Below, in pieces: positions 17,401 through 25,291 of a stretch of 64,000 nucleotides of DNA; the stretch's first letter is position 1, and every line of letters begins with the position of its first letter. The translations under genes were made by a program, and so were the position numbers. Below the pieces are notes generated by a model that saw only the letters and a program-made list of their open reading frames with translations, did no database searches and was not told the origin of the DNA. Source of the DNA: Marinobacterium rhizophilum DSM 18822 (GTDB lineage: Bacteria > Pseudomonadota > Gammaproteobacteria > Pseudomonadales > Balneatricaceae); assembly GCF_000378045.1 (NCBI RefSeq), contig NZ_KB899104.1, positions 1-64,000 on the forward strand. The letters are read 5' to 3'.

Positions 17401-19095
17401 GTCGACTGCCTGGCTAAACAGCGGCTCGGCCTCCATGAGCTGACGTCCCATGCCAGCCCACTGCGAACCGTTACCGGAAAAGACCAGTGCGACGTCCAGA
17501 TCCAGTCCCAGGTTTTCACCGGTAAATACTGCCGAGGGCTTTTCTGCGGCCGCAAACTGCTGCAGCGCATTGCGAATCTCTTCGACACTCTGCCCCTGCA
17601 CGGCCAGTCCCCGAGGCAGCGACTGGCGGCGGGTAGCCTGAGTCCATGCAATGTCGTAATAGGCACCGGCGGAGTCTTCCAGTTGCGCGGCCATCTGCAG
17701 GGCCTGTGCTGCCAGCGCCGCGTCATTGCGCCCGCTCAGCAGCAAAGGAGGCAACATGCCCGCCTCAGCAACAGTAGCGTTATGGCTGCCTGAAGTCTTG
17801 CCCTGATACTCGGCCAGTACCGCATGGGCATTGGCGCCGCCGAAACCAAAGGAATTGATCCCCATGATCAGGCGCTGATCACCACCGATCTCGGTGTATT
17901 CGGTGACCGGCTTCAGATTCCAGCCGTCAAAATCAATGTTGGGGTTGAGCGTTTTAAGGTGGACGGTACCTGGCAAGGCACGTTGTTGCAGGCAGTTGAT
18001 CACTTTGACCATGCCCGCCATGCCCGATGCCGTTTCAAGATGACCGACATTGCTCTTGACGGAGCCGATCAGCAGCGGATTACCCTCTCCACGCTGTTTG
18101 GCCAGCGCCTGCGACAGCGCTCTCGTTTCCAGCGGGTCGCCCACCGCGGTACCCGTGCCGTGCGCCTCAAGATAAGCCAGGTCCAGCGGGGACAGATCAA
18201 TCTCGGCGTACACTCGACGCAGCAACTCGGCCTGGGCTTCAGCACTGGGTACGGTGATCCCGTTGGTACGACCGTCAGAATTCACACCGGTGTTAAGAAT
18301 CACCGCATGAATCGGGTCACCATCACGCTCGGCGGCACTGAGCGGCTTCAGATAGAAAACCGCGCTGCCCTCTGAGCGCACATAGCCATTCCCGCTGGCA
18401 TCGAACGTCTTGCAACGGCCATCGACAGACAGCATTGATGCCCTGGAAAAACCGATAAACGGGAAAGGATGCAGCAGCATGTTGACGCCGCCGACCAGCG
18501 CACTGGAGGCCTCACCGTCCCACAGCGATCGACAGGCCTGATGCAGTGCCACCAGCGATGAAGAGCAGGCCGTATCAACCGACATGCTGGGGCCATGGAA
18601 GTCGAACACATAGGAGATACGGTTCGAGGCGATGCTGGCGGTGCTGCCCGTCATGGTATAGGAATCGGCGTTGGACGGATCGTCGATACGCCGGTGGGAA
18701 TAGTCCGTTCCCGCAATACCGACATAGACAGCGCAGTGGCTGCCGGCCAGGCGCGCAGGATTCTGGGCACCATTTTCCAGCGCCTCCCAGGACAACTCCA
18801 GCAACAGGCGTTGCTGCGGGTCCATCTGGCACGCTTCACGCGGCGAAATGCCAAAGAATTCGGCGTCGAACTCATCGATACGCGACAATACGCCGGCGGC
18901 CCAGGTATAGCTTTTCCCGGCCTCGGACTTGCGGGGGTGATAGTGGGTATCCTTGCCCCAGCGGCTATCATCGATCTCGCCGACAAGGTCTTTGCCATCT
19001 TTAAGTGCTTGCCAGAACTCATCCGATTTGGACTGGTCACCGGGAAGACGGAATGCCATGCCAACGATGGCTATATTTTCCTTACTTCGACGCAA
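11434..19095 (-). CDS. rkpA: Fully reducing type I polyketide synthase (RkpA-like)
   Basis: A 2553-residue iterative-type PKS. KS: Cys177 in DTACSSSL, His312 in EAHGTGT, His352 in NVGHLE. AT: Ser626 in GHSVGEIAA, with YAFHS at 729-733 resembling malonyl-type ATs. DH: His928 in LADHVVGG and Asp1099 in HPGVLDACFQ. A methyltransferase-like region spans about 1380-1570, but its SAM motif is degenerate (ILHLNGGAGAL). ER: about 1805-2125 with HGAAGGVG. KR: about 2148-2330 with VTGGLSGFG, Ser2283 and Tyr2297. ACP: Ser2461 in GMDSLMG. There is no thioesterase. The start is TTG 19095. RkpA of Sinorhizobium capsule loci has similar size and context. The expected product is a saturated long acyl chain. 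Confidence 0.93.
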   Translation of the reverse strand: MRRSKENIAIVGMAFRLPGDQSKSDEFWQALKDGKDLVGEIDDSRWGKDTHYHPRKSEAGKSYTWAAGVLSRIDEFDAEFFGISPREACQMDPQQRLLLELSWEALENGAQNPARLAGSHCAVYVGIAGTDYSHRRIDDPSNADSYTMTGSTASIASNRISYVFDFHGPSMSVDTACSSSLVALHQACRSLWDGEASSALVGGVNMLLHPFPFIGFSRASMLSVDGRCKTFDASGNGYVRSEGSAVFYLKPLSAAERDGDPIHAVILNTGVNSDGRTNGITVPSAEAQAELLRRVYAEIDLSPLDLAYLEAHGTGTAVGDPLETRALSQALAKQRGEGNPLLIGSVKSNVGHLETASGMAGMVKVINCLQQRALPGTVHLKTLNPNIDFDGWNLKPVTEYTEIGGDQRLIMGINSFGFGGANAHAVLAEYQGKTSGSHNATVAEAGMLPPLLLSGRNDAALAAQALQMAAQLEDSAGAYYDIAWTQATRRQSLPRGLAVQGQSVEEIRNALQQFAAAEKPSAVFTGENLGLDLDVALVFSGNGSQWAGMGRQLMEAEPLFSQAVDEVDALLSEYTDLSIRQIFLCDEAADYERTEVAQPALFALQVGLVRCLQAQGIQASAVLGHSVGEIAAAWVSGALSLAQAVRVIFERSAAQGSTRGQGRMAAASLSADEAAALIAELKLGDQVEIAGINSPVAVTLAGKLEALEAIGSALEPQGRFFRILDLDYAFHSSLMDPVHGRVLEQLADLAPSDTGIPYISTVSGTELAGTELGAAYWWDNIRQPVQFGAAIETAINRGVRLFIDVGPHPIMRAYIGDCLKTHDLSGGVISTLKRNSNDVQDVKAAVFSAWLGGAQVDLSRHFPQPGNVVRPLAYPWQRERHWYELTSEGYDLVNRRLEHPLLGYRIKPGEPVWENVLDVNLVPYLADHVVGGAAVMAAAGYAEMALAAGRSWFGTEEAPAERFEIEGLEIRAPLVFEQDHLKNLRFAFYPKDGSFTIESRVRLSDDPWVLHAVGRLTGAPAFDAQQQLDLAQLKTQAEGRLSGEQHYQLARDVALEYGPAFQGVAVVWTDGLSALAKLELPESVAAELPRHVLHPGVLDACFQVLVGIFTANSGERQHAALIPVRIDRLRVYGNCHDITHFSAHISKQSPRSVLANFRLTDDNGRVLAEAQSCRFRGVNFAHEQGLPATYHYSPRLQGPIGASPLPELASVATVARRHLEAHAPARSRHFAEVEPLIGMMVSGFIYEALQGQVGFDEPFAIDTLMTRAGFGDEFRPALVRYLQILAEDGLVSCEGDQFVLLQSDEWPAARQLWLALQGDYPAYLPELLLAGRCGMHLTDVFSGTCAAAKLLNPAKSSLQEHLADSAQSSAGIYQAVHEVLAQLVAAWPENRRVRILHLNGGAGALARRLMALLPQDRTDYLFTEADEALLASAEVELAAHPYVDFACFDPNDVSNTADAVAGRRFDLVLAGDGLHQLDNPVTALAQLSPLLVEDGVLLLAERNQDRFSDLTQGLTPGWWDASDAARPLSRLRPAEHWVELLGESGFSRFETLHEPAADKAEGGYVVLAAKAPEPEAQLVPSQPQQRWLLLADDNGLADLLAQALQASGQQVVLARRAQGAALADGELQVDPFSVDSVEQLLDTIAVTGGCDQVVQLMGLDPVDTQGSRLLAQQDLRCLPVLCLIQALERLVWTQSPQLSLVTSGAALCSNLHQGRLQVVPSQAPLWGLGRVLMNEHPELNARLIDLAEADPASLVPALAEALLSESPEDELLLTGNAAYSLRLEPLSLALAPSQSGGDAEVKLDFIEPGPLKNLKWMPMAQRTPGPGEVAVRPIASGLNFRDVMYAMGLLSDEAVENGFSGPTLGMEFAGEVIEVGEGVTAFRAGDQVMGFAPSCFSSRVLTQASAVAAVPSGWSCAEAATVPTVFVTAWYALDYLARLQPGERVLIHGAAGGVGIAAIQIARYLGAEVFATAGSDEKRDFLRLMGVDHILDSRSLAYADQIMQLTGGEGIDVVLNSLAGEAITKNLAILRPFGRFMELGKRDFYENSKIGLRPFRNNITYYGIDADQLMVERPELSARLFHEVMERFSEGALRTLPHRVFPASRASDAFRYMQQSKQIGKVVIGFEQRPVASEQAQTLVAPLNLDAQGCYLVTGGLSGFGLRSARWLAEQGARHLVLISRSGVQTDEARTAIAQLEAEGVQVTAESVDVTDRNDLKSLFAGFGTRLPELKGVIHAAVVFDDGLMRNMSRSSLDKVLAPKLLGAANLHELSEGLALDFFVLYSSVTTFFGNPGQGNYVAANAYLEALARKRRAAGLPGLYVAWGAIDDVGFLARNEDIKEALQSRMGSEALTSAQALKMLQLLLTRDCAGASVMDFSWRDMQRLMPSARSPKFDLLRRLDARHGGDEEDSDDIRSLIQGMEPAEVAELVSGMLCDEIAQILRLPAEKIDQNQSVLELGMDSLMGVELALAIEGRFGVSMPAMALSQGPTITRLTERIVAQLCHEESGDNGAAQQAANQVAQVAARHADSLSAEETQRIAAVLESDSTTVRLLK

Positions 19096-19270
19096 AATAA
19101 ATTTACCTAACTATACTAAGCCAAATCCTGCACCGGACCTGCGGGCACTCATGCCAGCGCACTAACGATGGGCAGACCAAAGCGGCTATGGTATCAATTT
19201 AACCGTCGTCAAGGAACGCAGTCGTGCAGACTTGATTCTGCAGATGCGTCCCTCGAACAAAGCCAGGCTC

Positions 19271-20638
19271 TCAGCGGCGCAAAAGCGCCAGAATCGCGTC
19301 AGTTTTTTCCTGCATTAGCGCCTGATCGCCCCGGCTCTCCACATTCAGTCGCACCACCGGTTCGGTATTGGAGCTGCGCAGATTGAAGCGCCACTGGGCA
19401 CACTCAATGCTGATACCGTCAGTCTCATCCACCGACAGCGCGTCGGGCTCGTAGGCCGCGCGCACACGCGCAATGGCCGCCACCGGGTCCGCCAGCTTGC
19501 TGTTGATTTCACCCGAGCTTGGAAAGGCCGCGATGCGCTCTGCGACCAGCTCGGACAGCGGCTGTTGCTTGTTACTCAGCAGTTCCGCCACCAGCAGCCA
19601 GGGAATCATGCCGCTATCGCAGTAGGCGAAATCACGGAAGTAGTGATGCGCGCTCATCTCGCCGCCATAGACGGCATCCTCCAGACGCATGCGCTCCTTG
19701 ATGAAGGCATGCCCGGTTTTGGAAAGTACCGGTACACCGCCGGCCGCTTCTACCAGGTCGATCGTATTCCAGGTCAGGCGCGGATCATGAATGACCCGGG
19801 CACCGGACTGCTTGTGCAAAAACGCTTCGGCCAGCAAACCAACGATGTAATAGCCCTCGATAAACTGGCCGTTCTCGTCGAACAGGAAACAGCGATCGAA
19901 ATCGCCATCCCAGGCGATACCCATGTCGGCACCCTGTGCGATAACGACATCGGCAGTCTGGGCCCGGTTTTCGGGCAGAAGCGGGTTAGGGATGCCGTTA
20001 GGGAAACTGGCATCCGGCTCATGGTGCACCTTGATAAACTCGATCGGCGCGCCAAGCGCCTGCAACTGGCGCTCGATCGCATCCAGCGCGGGCCCGGCGG
20101 CACCATTGCCGGCGTTGACCACCAGCTTCAGTGGTTTCAGTGCGCCCGCATCGATATACGACAGCATTTTCTGTGCATAGACATCCTTGAGGTCCTGCTG
20201 GCTGTAACTGCCACGCGGCTCGCATGCAGCAGGCCACGCCTGCTCCTCGGCAATGCGCTGCATGTCCTTGAGCCCGGTATCACCCGATATCGGCCGGCTG
20301 CCTTCACGCACCAGCTTGAGTCCGTTGTAATCGATAGGGTTATGGGACGCGGTCACTTCCACGCCGCCGTCCAGCCCCAGGTGCACCGTAGCGAAATAGA
20401 TTTCTTCGGTGCCCACCATGCCGATATCGACAACATCGACGCCGCCATCCTGCAGCCCGCGCGACAGCGCCATTTTCAGCGCCTCGGAGGTTTCCCGAAT
20501 ATCGCCGCCCACGACCACCGAGCGCGGCGAAAATTGCTGGGCGAAAGCACGCCCGATGCGATAGACCACATCTTCATTCAACTCATCGCCAAGGCGACCG
20601 CGAATATCATAGGCCTTGAAACAGGTCAGTTTTGTCAC
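19271..20638 (-). CDS. manB: Phosphomannomutase/phosphoglucomutase
   Basis: A 455-residue alpha-phosphohexomutase. The N-terminus is [15 protein letters not shown]. The phosphoserine Ser98 is in [13 protein letters not shown], the metal loop is DGDFDR, and the C-terminal sugar-phosphate domain has [15 protein letters not shown]. It converts mannose-6-P to mannose-1-P (and likely glucose phosphates), feeding ManC (51156-52583) and GalU (23763-24635). It lies 175 bases upstream of the PKS gene on the same strand, with a REP pair between it and the dehydrogenase-like gene. A second, more divergent hexomutase is at 38476-39933. Confidence 0.93.
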   Translation of the reverse strand: MTKLTCFKAYDIRGRLGDELNEDVVYRIGRAFAQQFSPRSVVVGGDIRETSEALKMALSRGLQDGGVDVVDIGMVGTEEIYFATVHLGLDGGVEVTASHNPIDYNGLKLVREGSRPISGDTGLKDMQRIAEEQAWPAACEPRGSYSQQDLKDVYAQKMLSYIDAGALKPLKLVVNAGNGAAGPALDAIERQLQALGAPIEFIKVHHEPDASFPNGIPNPLLPENRAQTADVVIAQGADMGIAWDGDFDRCFLFDENGQFIEGYYIVGLLAEAFLHKQSGARVIHDPRLTWNTIDLVEAAGGVPVLSKTGHAFIKERMRLEDAVYGGEMSAHHYFRDFAYCDSGMIPWLLVAELLSNKQQPLSELVAERIAAFPSSGEINSKLADPVAAIARVRAAYEPDALSVDETDGISIECAQWRFNLRSSNTEPVVRLNVESRGDQALMQEKTDAILALLRR

Positions 20639-20690
20639 GTTTAGAATCCGATTCCGTTTTAAAGATTTGACAGCGGCGAAGGCGCGATCG

Positions 20691-20755
20691 TGGGAGCCCG
20701 GTCTCCGGGCGAACGGCCAAACCGGCTCATTCGCCTACAGAGCGGGCTCCCACAA
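20691..20755. repeat. REP/BIME pair, family A, copy 1
   Basis: Two inverted palindromic units, GTGGGAGCCCGG...CCGGGCGAA (20691-20714) and its opposite-strand partner TTCGCC...GCTCCCACA (20731-20755), lie head to head between two co-directional genes. The first 24 bases are identical, on the other strand, to 30131-30154. This is the extragenic-palindrome style known from Pseudomonas-like genomes. Confidence 0.8.
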
Positions 20756-20759
20756 TCAT

Positions 20760-22031
20760 TCAGAGACGGCCAATGCCGTAGTAAGTGAAACCCTGAGCCC
20801 GCAACAGGGCCGGATCATAGACATTGCGCCCATCCACAACTACCTTGGCGCGCAGGCTTTGCGCCAGGCGCTCAAAGTCCGGCGACCAGTATTCCGGCCA
20901 CTCGGTCAACAGCAGTAATGCATCAGCCGCTTGAGCCGCTTCGTACTTATCAGCGCAGTAGCACACACTGGCATGATTTCCGTAGTGCTCACGCACCTCG
21001 GGCAGCGCCTCGGGATCATGCAGCCGAACCCGGGCGCCCTGAGCCAGCAGCGCATCGATGATGCGCAGCGCCGGGGCATTGTCGATACTCGCAACCCCAG
21101 GCTTGAATGCCACCCCCCACAGCGCCACCGTCTTGCCACTGAGGTCACACTCGTAGTGCTGCCAGAGCTTGCGAAACGGCAGTTCCATCTGACGCTGATT
21201 TTCGGCCAATACGGTGTCCAGCAGGGTCGATCTGCGCTTCTCGCTGAACAACCCCGCCAGCCCCTCGATGTACTGGGTGAAATGCTGACCGCCAAAACCG
21301 CAGCCCGGCGCCAGATAGTGCGGGCCGATACGCTCATCCGAGCCCATCCCCTGACGCACGACATCTATGTCGACAGCCAGCAGATCCGCCAGGTTGGCCA
21401 GCTCATTGATGTAACCCAGACGCAGCGCCAGCATGCCGGTAATGGCGAACTTGGTAAATTCGGCTTCCCGGCGGGTCATCAGCTGCAAGCTCTGCAGCGC
21501 CCCGGTAAATGGCCGCAAGATGGCCTGCAGCGATTGCAACGCGGTTGCATCCTCGCAACCGACGAGCAGCGTCTTTGGCTGTGCAAACTGGCTCAGCGCC
21601 CGCCCCTGCTGCAGCGTATCGGGCAAGCAGATCACCGCCTGCCCGGCGTCACTGTTGAGCAGTGCCTGCAATCGGTCGCTGGCACCGATGCCAAAGTTGC
21701 TCTGATTAATCACCAGCAGCGAACCGTCTGCACGCTGCGCCAGGCGCTGCACCAGTGCGATGGCCTTGTCTTCTTCATCCGGCGCCATGGCCAGCCAGTG
21801 TACAACGACCTCTTCACACTCATCCGTCGCCAATGCGCTGAGCTGTCCTTTGATCACACCTGCCTGAATCAACTCCATCAGGCCAGGCTCTGCGCGCACG
21901 CTGCTCTGGGAAGGTCTGATCTCAGTTGTTCCGGCCGCAGCCTGCGGCACCCGTACATCATTGCCGTAGGCAGCAAGCTGTGCCACGGCAACCCACGAGG
22001 CCAGTTCATCACCCCACACTGCTATTTTCAT
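20760..22031 (-). CDS. UDP-glucose/GDP-mannose dehydrogenase-like protein, catalytic Cys absent
   Basis: A 423-residue protein with the three-domain order of nucleotide-sugar dehydrogenases. The dimerisation helix is clear (REAEFTKFAITGMLALRLGYINELANLAD), as is the C-terminal domain (VALWGVAFKPGVASIDNAPALRIIDALL). However, the active-site loop GFGGxCxPKD reads GFGGQHFTQY, so the catalytic Cys, Pro, Lys and Asp are all replaced. The Rossmann glycine motif is also eroded (WGDELASW). I chose the ATG at 22031 over 22067: GGAAG is seven bases upstream and the family begins MKI. It sits between pgi and phosphomannomutase. Oxidation by the usual Cys mechanism is unlikely; it may be a regulatory or re-purposed paralogue. 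Confidence 0.8.
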   Translation of the reverse strand: MKIAVWGDELASWVAVAQLAAYGNDVRVPQAAAGTTEIRPSQSSVRAEPGLMELIQAGVIKGQLSALATDECEEVVVHWLAMAPDEEDKAIALVQRLAQRADGSLLVINQSNFGIGASDRLQALLNSDAGQAVICLPDTLQQGRALSQFAQPKTLLVGCEDATALQSLQAILRPFTGALQSLQLMTRREAEFTKFAITGMLALRLGYINELANLADLLAVDIDVVRQGMGSDERIGPHYLAPGCGFGGQHFTQYIEGLAGLFSEKRRSTLLDTVLAENQRQMELPFRKLWQHYECDLSGKTVALWGVAFKPGVASIDNAPALRIIDALLAQGARVRLHDPEALPEVREHYGNHASVCYCADKYEAAQAADALLLLTEWPEYWSPDFERLAQSLRAKVVVDGRNVYDPALLRAQGFTYYGIGRL

Positions 22032-22082
22032 CGGTCCGCTTCCATTTTCTGTCCTGCCTGGCTCCATGCAACAACCACGGTT

Positions 22083-23753
22083 TTAATCCGCATCGGGGTT
22101 GCTCATGCGTCGCGCCTCAATCGCGGCCAACAAGCCGTTCGTCGCGTGATCGAAAGACGCCACCGGGTGCTGGCCGCTATCAAGAACATCAAGCAGCTGC
22201 GTCGCCATGGTCTTGCCAAGCTCCACGCCCCACTGGTCAAACGGGTTGATGCCCCAAATCACCGACTGCACAAACACCTTGTGCTCGTAGAGCGCAATGA
22301 GCGCTCCTACTGAGCGCGGGGTTAATTCGTCCAGCAGAATCACCGTGCTGGGCTGATTGCCCCGATAACGCTGCCACGGCTTGGCGTTATCCTGAGCACT
22401 GCCCAATGCCGCATCTCCCAACGCCAGCACGCGCGCCTGCGCCAGGCAATTGGCCAGCGCCAGCTGATGCTGGCGCTGCAATGTTTCATGCTCGGAGGCA
22501 TAGCGCCGCGCCGAGACGATGAAATCGCACATCACCGACTCGGTACCCTGGTGCAGCAGCTGATAAAACGCATGCTGCGCATTGGGGCCCACCTCACCCC
22601 ACAGCACCGGGCAGGTACGATGTGCACTGGCACTGCCATCGCGACACACGCTCTTGCCGTTGCTTTCCATCTCCAGCTGCTCGAGATAGGCCGGCAAATG
22701 CGCCAGCCGTCCGTCATAGGGCAGAATGGCATGGGCATGAATGTCCAGGAAATTGATATTCCAGATCCCGGTCATCGCCAGTAAAACAGGCAGGTTTTCG
22801 CTTAAGGGAGCACTGCGAAAATGCTGGTCCAGGTCATGCGCGCCTGCCAGCATCTGGTGAAATCCGGACATGCCAATCTTGAGCGCAATGGGCAGGCCGA
22901 TGGTGGACCACAGCGAATAGCGCCCGCCGGTCCAGTCCCAGAAATGCAGCTGGTTGGATTCGGGAATGCCCCACTGCAGCGCCTTTTCCGGCGATGCGGT
23001 CACCGCGACGAAATGGCGATTGACCAGCACCTCATCCCGCACGTCACTGGCATCCTGCAGCCAGCGCCGTGCCGTCGCCGCGTTGGCCAGGGTATCGATG
23101 GTGGTAAAGGACTTGGACGAGACGATAAAGAGGGTGGTGGCCGGATTCGACTGCTCGAGCAGATCCACCAGCTGACTGCCATCCATGGAGGACACGAAAT
23201 GGATCTTCAGATGGGCAGCTTCATCGGGAACGAAGTCATTCAGCGCCCGGCAAGCCATCATGGGCCCAAGATCCGAACCACCGACACCCACGTTAACCAC
23301 GGTATCGATGGGCTCACCGGTGTAGCCCCGCCACTGCCGATTGTGCAGCAGTTCAACCATGCCGGCCATGCGCTCAAGGTTGGCGTGCACCTTGGGCACC
23401 ACGTCTTCACCGGCAACCCGCAAGGTCGAACCGGCCGGCAGACGCAGCGCCGTGTGCAGCGCCGGGCGCTGTTCGGTGTTGTTCACTGCCTCGCCCTGAA
23501 ACAGCGCCTCGATCCAGCCCTGCAGATCACTGGCCTGTGCCAGGTCGACCAGCTTGTCCAGCGTCTGCGGCAGCAGCCGCTGGCGGGACAGATCCAGTAG
23601 CATTCCCTCGTGGCGGAAACTCAACTCGCCAAAGCGCCCGTCCTGCGACAACAGGTCTTTCAGGTGTTGTTGCTTCAACGCATCAGCGTGGACGCCCAGC
23701 GCCTGCCAACAGCTCTCAATAGTCAATTGCATACTCCCACAAGCCATATTCAT
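22083..23753 (-). CDS. pgi: Glucose-6-phosphate isomerase
   Basis: A 556-residue cytoplasmic isomerase of full family length. Signatures are GVGGSDLGPMM, SSKSFTTIDTL (phosphate loop) and the C-terminal block QSVIWGINPFDQWGVELGK. It interconverts glucose-6-P and fructose-6-P, linking UDP-glucose supply (galU, nine bases upstream) with the mannose branch (phosphomannomutase downstream). The start could be 23753 (MNMACGSM...) or the ATG 21 bases in (MQLTIES). No strong ribosome site decides; TAGGGG precedes the first. Confidence 0.95.
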   Translation of the reverse strand: MNMACGSMQLTIESCWQALGVHADALKQQHLKDLLSQDGRFGELSFRHEGMLLDLSRQRLLPQTLDKLVDLAQASDLQGWIEALFQGEAVNNTEQRPALHTALRLPAGSTLRVAGEDVVPKVHANLERMAGMVELLHNRQWRGYTGEPIDTVVNVGVGGSDLGPMMACRALNDFVPDEAAHLKIHFVSSMDGSQLVDLLEQSNPATTLFIVSSKSFTTIDTLANAATARRWLQDASDVRDEVLVNRHFVAVTASPEKALQWGIPESNQLHFWDWTGGRYSLWSTIGLPIALKIGMSGFHQMLAGAHDLDQHFRSAPLSENLPVLLAMTGIWNINFLDIHAHAILPYDGRLAHLPAYLEQLEMESNGKSVCRDGSASAHRTCPVLWGEVGPNAQHAFYQLLHQGTESVMCDFIVSARRYASEHETLQRQHQLALANCLAQARVLALGDAALGSAQDNAKPWQRYRGNQPSTVILLDELTPRSVGALIALYEHKVFVQSVIWGINPFDQWGVELGKTMATQLLDVLDSGQHPVASFDHATNGLLAAIEARRMSNPDAD

Positions 23754-23762
23754 GCGCGGCCC

Positions 23763-24635
23763 CTATATACGTGCTAAAAACGCCTTCAGCGCGTCAGCAG
23801 TCTCGGGGTGTTTAAGCCCAAATGCGACATTGGCCTGCAACAGACCGGCCTTGTTTCCGCAATCATACAGATTACCGGTCATGCTGTAGGCCTCGAGCGT
23901 CGCTTCCTGGGTCAGGTGCACCAGGGCATCGGTTAACTGAATCTCACCGCCGGCGCCCGGCTGGGTGTCCTGCAACAGCGACATGACCCGTGCTGGCAGT
24001 ATATAGCGGCCGACGATCGCCAGGTTGGAAGGCGCATCTTCCCGGGCCGGTTTTTCAATCATGCCCTGCACCTTGGCGCCACCGCCCGCCTCGACCACGG
24101 CACCGCCGCAATCGACGATACCGTAGCGTTCGACCTGATCCTGCGGTACCGCTTCAACCATGATCTGGCCACAGCCGCCGGTACGGTAGCGCTCAACCAT
24201 GGCGACCATATCAGTGCCAGTAGCATCGCTTTCGATCAGCATGTCGGGAAGCATCACCGCAAAATCCTCGTCACCGGTCACCGCCGCGGCGCAGAGCACG
24301 GCGTGCCCCAGCCCTTTGGCAAATGGCTGGCGCACCGAAATCACCTCGACACCCTCGGGCAGAATTTCCCGCACAGACGACAGCAGCGCGACCTTGCCTT
24401 TGCGATCAAGCTCAGCTTCGAGTTCGTAGTGGCTGTCGAAATGGTCCTCAATGGCGGACTTGCCGCTGCGGGTGACCAGTATGATCTGCGTGAAACCGGC
24501 CGCGATGGCCTCTTCGACCACGTGCTGGATAACCGGCTTGTCGACCACCGACAGCATCTCCTTGGGAATCGCCTTGCTGGCGGGCAGAACGCGGGTACCG
24601 AGACCGGCAACGGGAATCACAACTTTTGACAACAT
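23763..24635 (-). CDS. galU: UTP-glucose-1-phosphate uridylyltransferase
   Basis: A 290-residue GalU. The N-terminal nucleotide loop is VVIPVAGLGTRVLPASKAIPKEML, then KPVIQHVVEEAI and a central RSGKSAIEDHFD. It makes UDP-glucose. The frame is open to an ATG at 24716, but family alignment and AAGG nine bases upstream favour the ATG at 24635 (MLSKVV); the ATG at 24641 is the alternative. It is the first gene of a minus-strand sugar-nucleotide run galU-pgi-dehydrogenase-like-manB, followed by the PKS genes. Confidence 0.94.
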   Translation of the reverse strand: MLSKVVIPVAGLGTRVLPASKAIPKEMLSVVDKPVIQHVVEEAIAAGFTQIILVTRSGKSAIEDHFDSHYELEAELDRKGKVALLSSVREILPEGVEVISVRQPFAKGLGHAVLCAAAVTGDEDFAVMLPDMLIESDATGTDMVAMVERYRTGGCGQIMVEAVPQDQVERYGIVDCGGAVVEAGGGAKVQGMIEKPAREDAPSNLAIVGRYILPARVMSLLQDTQPGAGGEIQLTDALVHLTQEATLEAYSMTGNLYDCGNKAGLLQANVAFGLKHPETADALKAFLARI

Positions 24636-25291
24636 GTTCATAAACCTTTTTCTGATCCATAGAATTTCGCTACTTACCCCCGGAGCCAGCCGGGGAACTG
24701 CTGTTTCAAACGCCATGCGCTAACGGCAATGGCTTCGCGGTCTGAATAGCGGGGGATCCATACCCCAGCAGTCGGTCACCTCCTGCTTCATCTCAATCAG
24801 ATTAATGGCATCACTTCCCGAACCGCTACCGGGACTTCAGTGGCTCATTCCACCTTCAGGAGCACGTATCGCTAGATACACAACTGCCCATGACGGCCAA
24901 ATGCTGGCTGTAGCCACTCAGTATCCTCAGCACCAGTTCGGGTGCCGTTATGCGGGTTATTACCCCGCGGGTTTCATTACATTTCCCAATTCACAAAGGT
25001 GCCTGTTTCTTCCATATTTCAAAGAAACACTGCATGCAGATGCGCGCTTTGGTCTGCGCATCTGCGGCATTAAAGTAACGTAACGCAGCTGAATGCAGGC
25101 CGTATGCCAAATCGCAATCCCGCGACATTGACTCGCCCCCCGTGGCTCATTGTTCGATACCCGTTCTCGACCAAACAAACGGTCGGTATGCCCTGCTGTC
25201 GGGCTATTCAGAGCCGTGGCCGATGACCCGAACGCGGCAACGTATTGACTACACGCGACACGGTAAAGCCCCGCCGCCGACAAATAAAGAC
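24636..25291. other. Intergenic region without a supported gene
   Basis: About 650 bases between cysQ and galU. Frames at 24805-25083 (+) and 24960-25283 (-) have no recognisable domain and no good ribosome site. The one clear structure is a perfect 10-bp inverted repeat, GCAGATGCGC (25036-25045) / GCGCATCTGC (25056-25065), with a 10-base loop and no T-run. The galU promoter should lie here, but I cannot point to it with confidence. Confidence 0.5.

Noticed and set aside
19096-19125. Promoter for the PKS gene (AGTATAG on the minus strand)
   Set aside because: A weak -10-like match without any acceptable -35; not reported as a feature.
24805-25083. 92-codon plus-strand frame in the cysQ-galU gap
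   Set aside because: No ribosome site and no domain; composition is unlike neighbouring genes. Left as non-coding.
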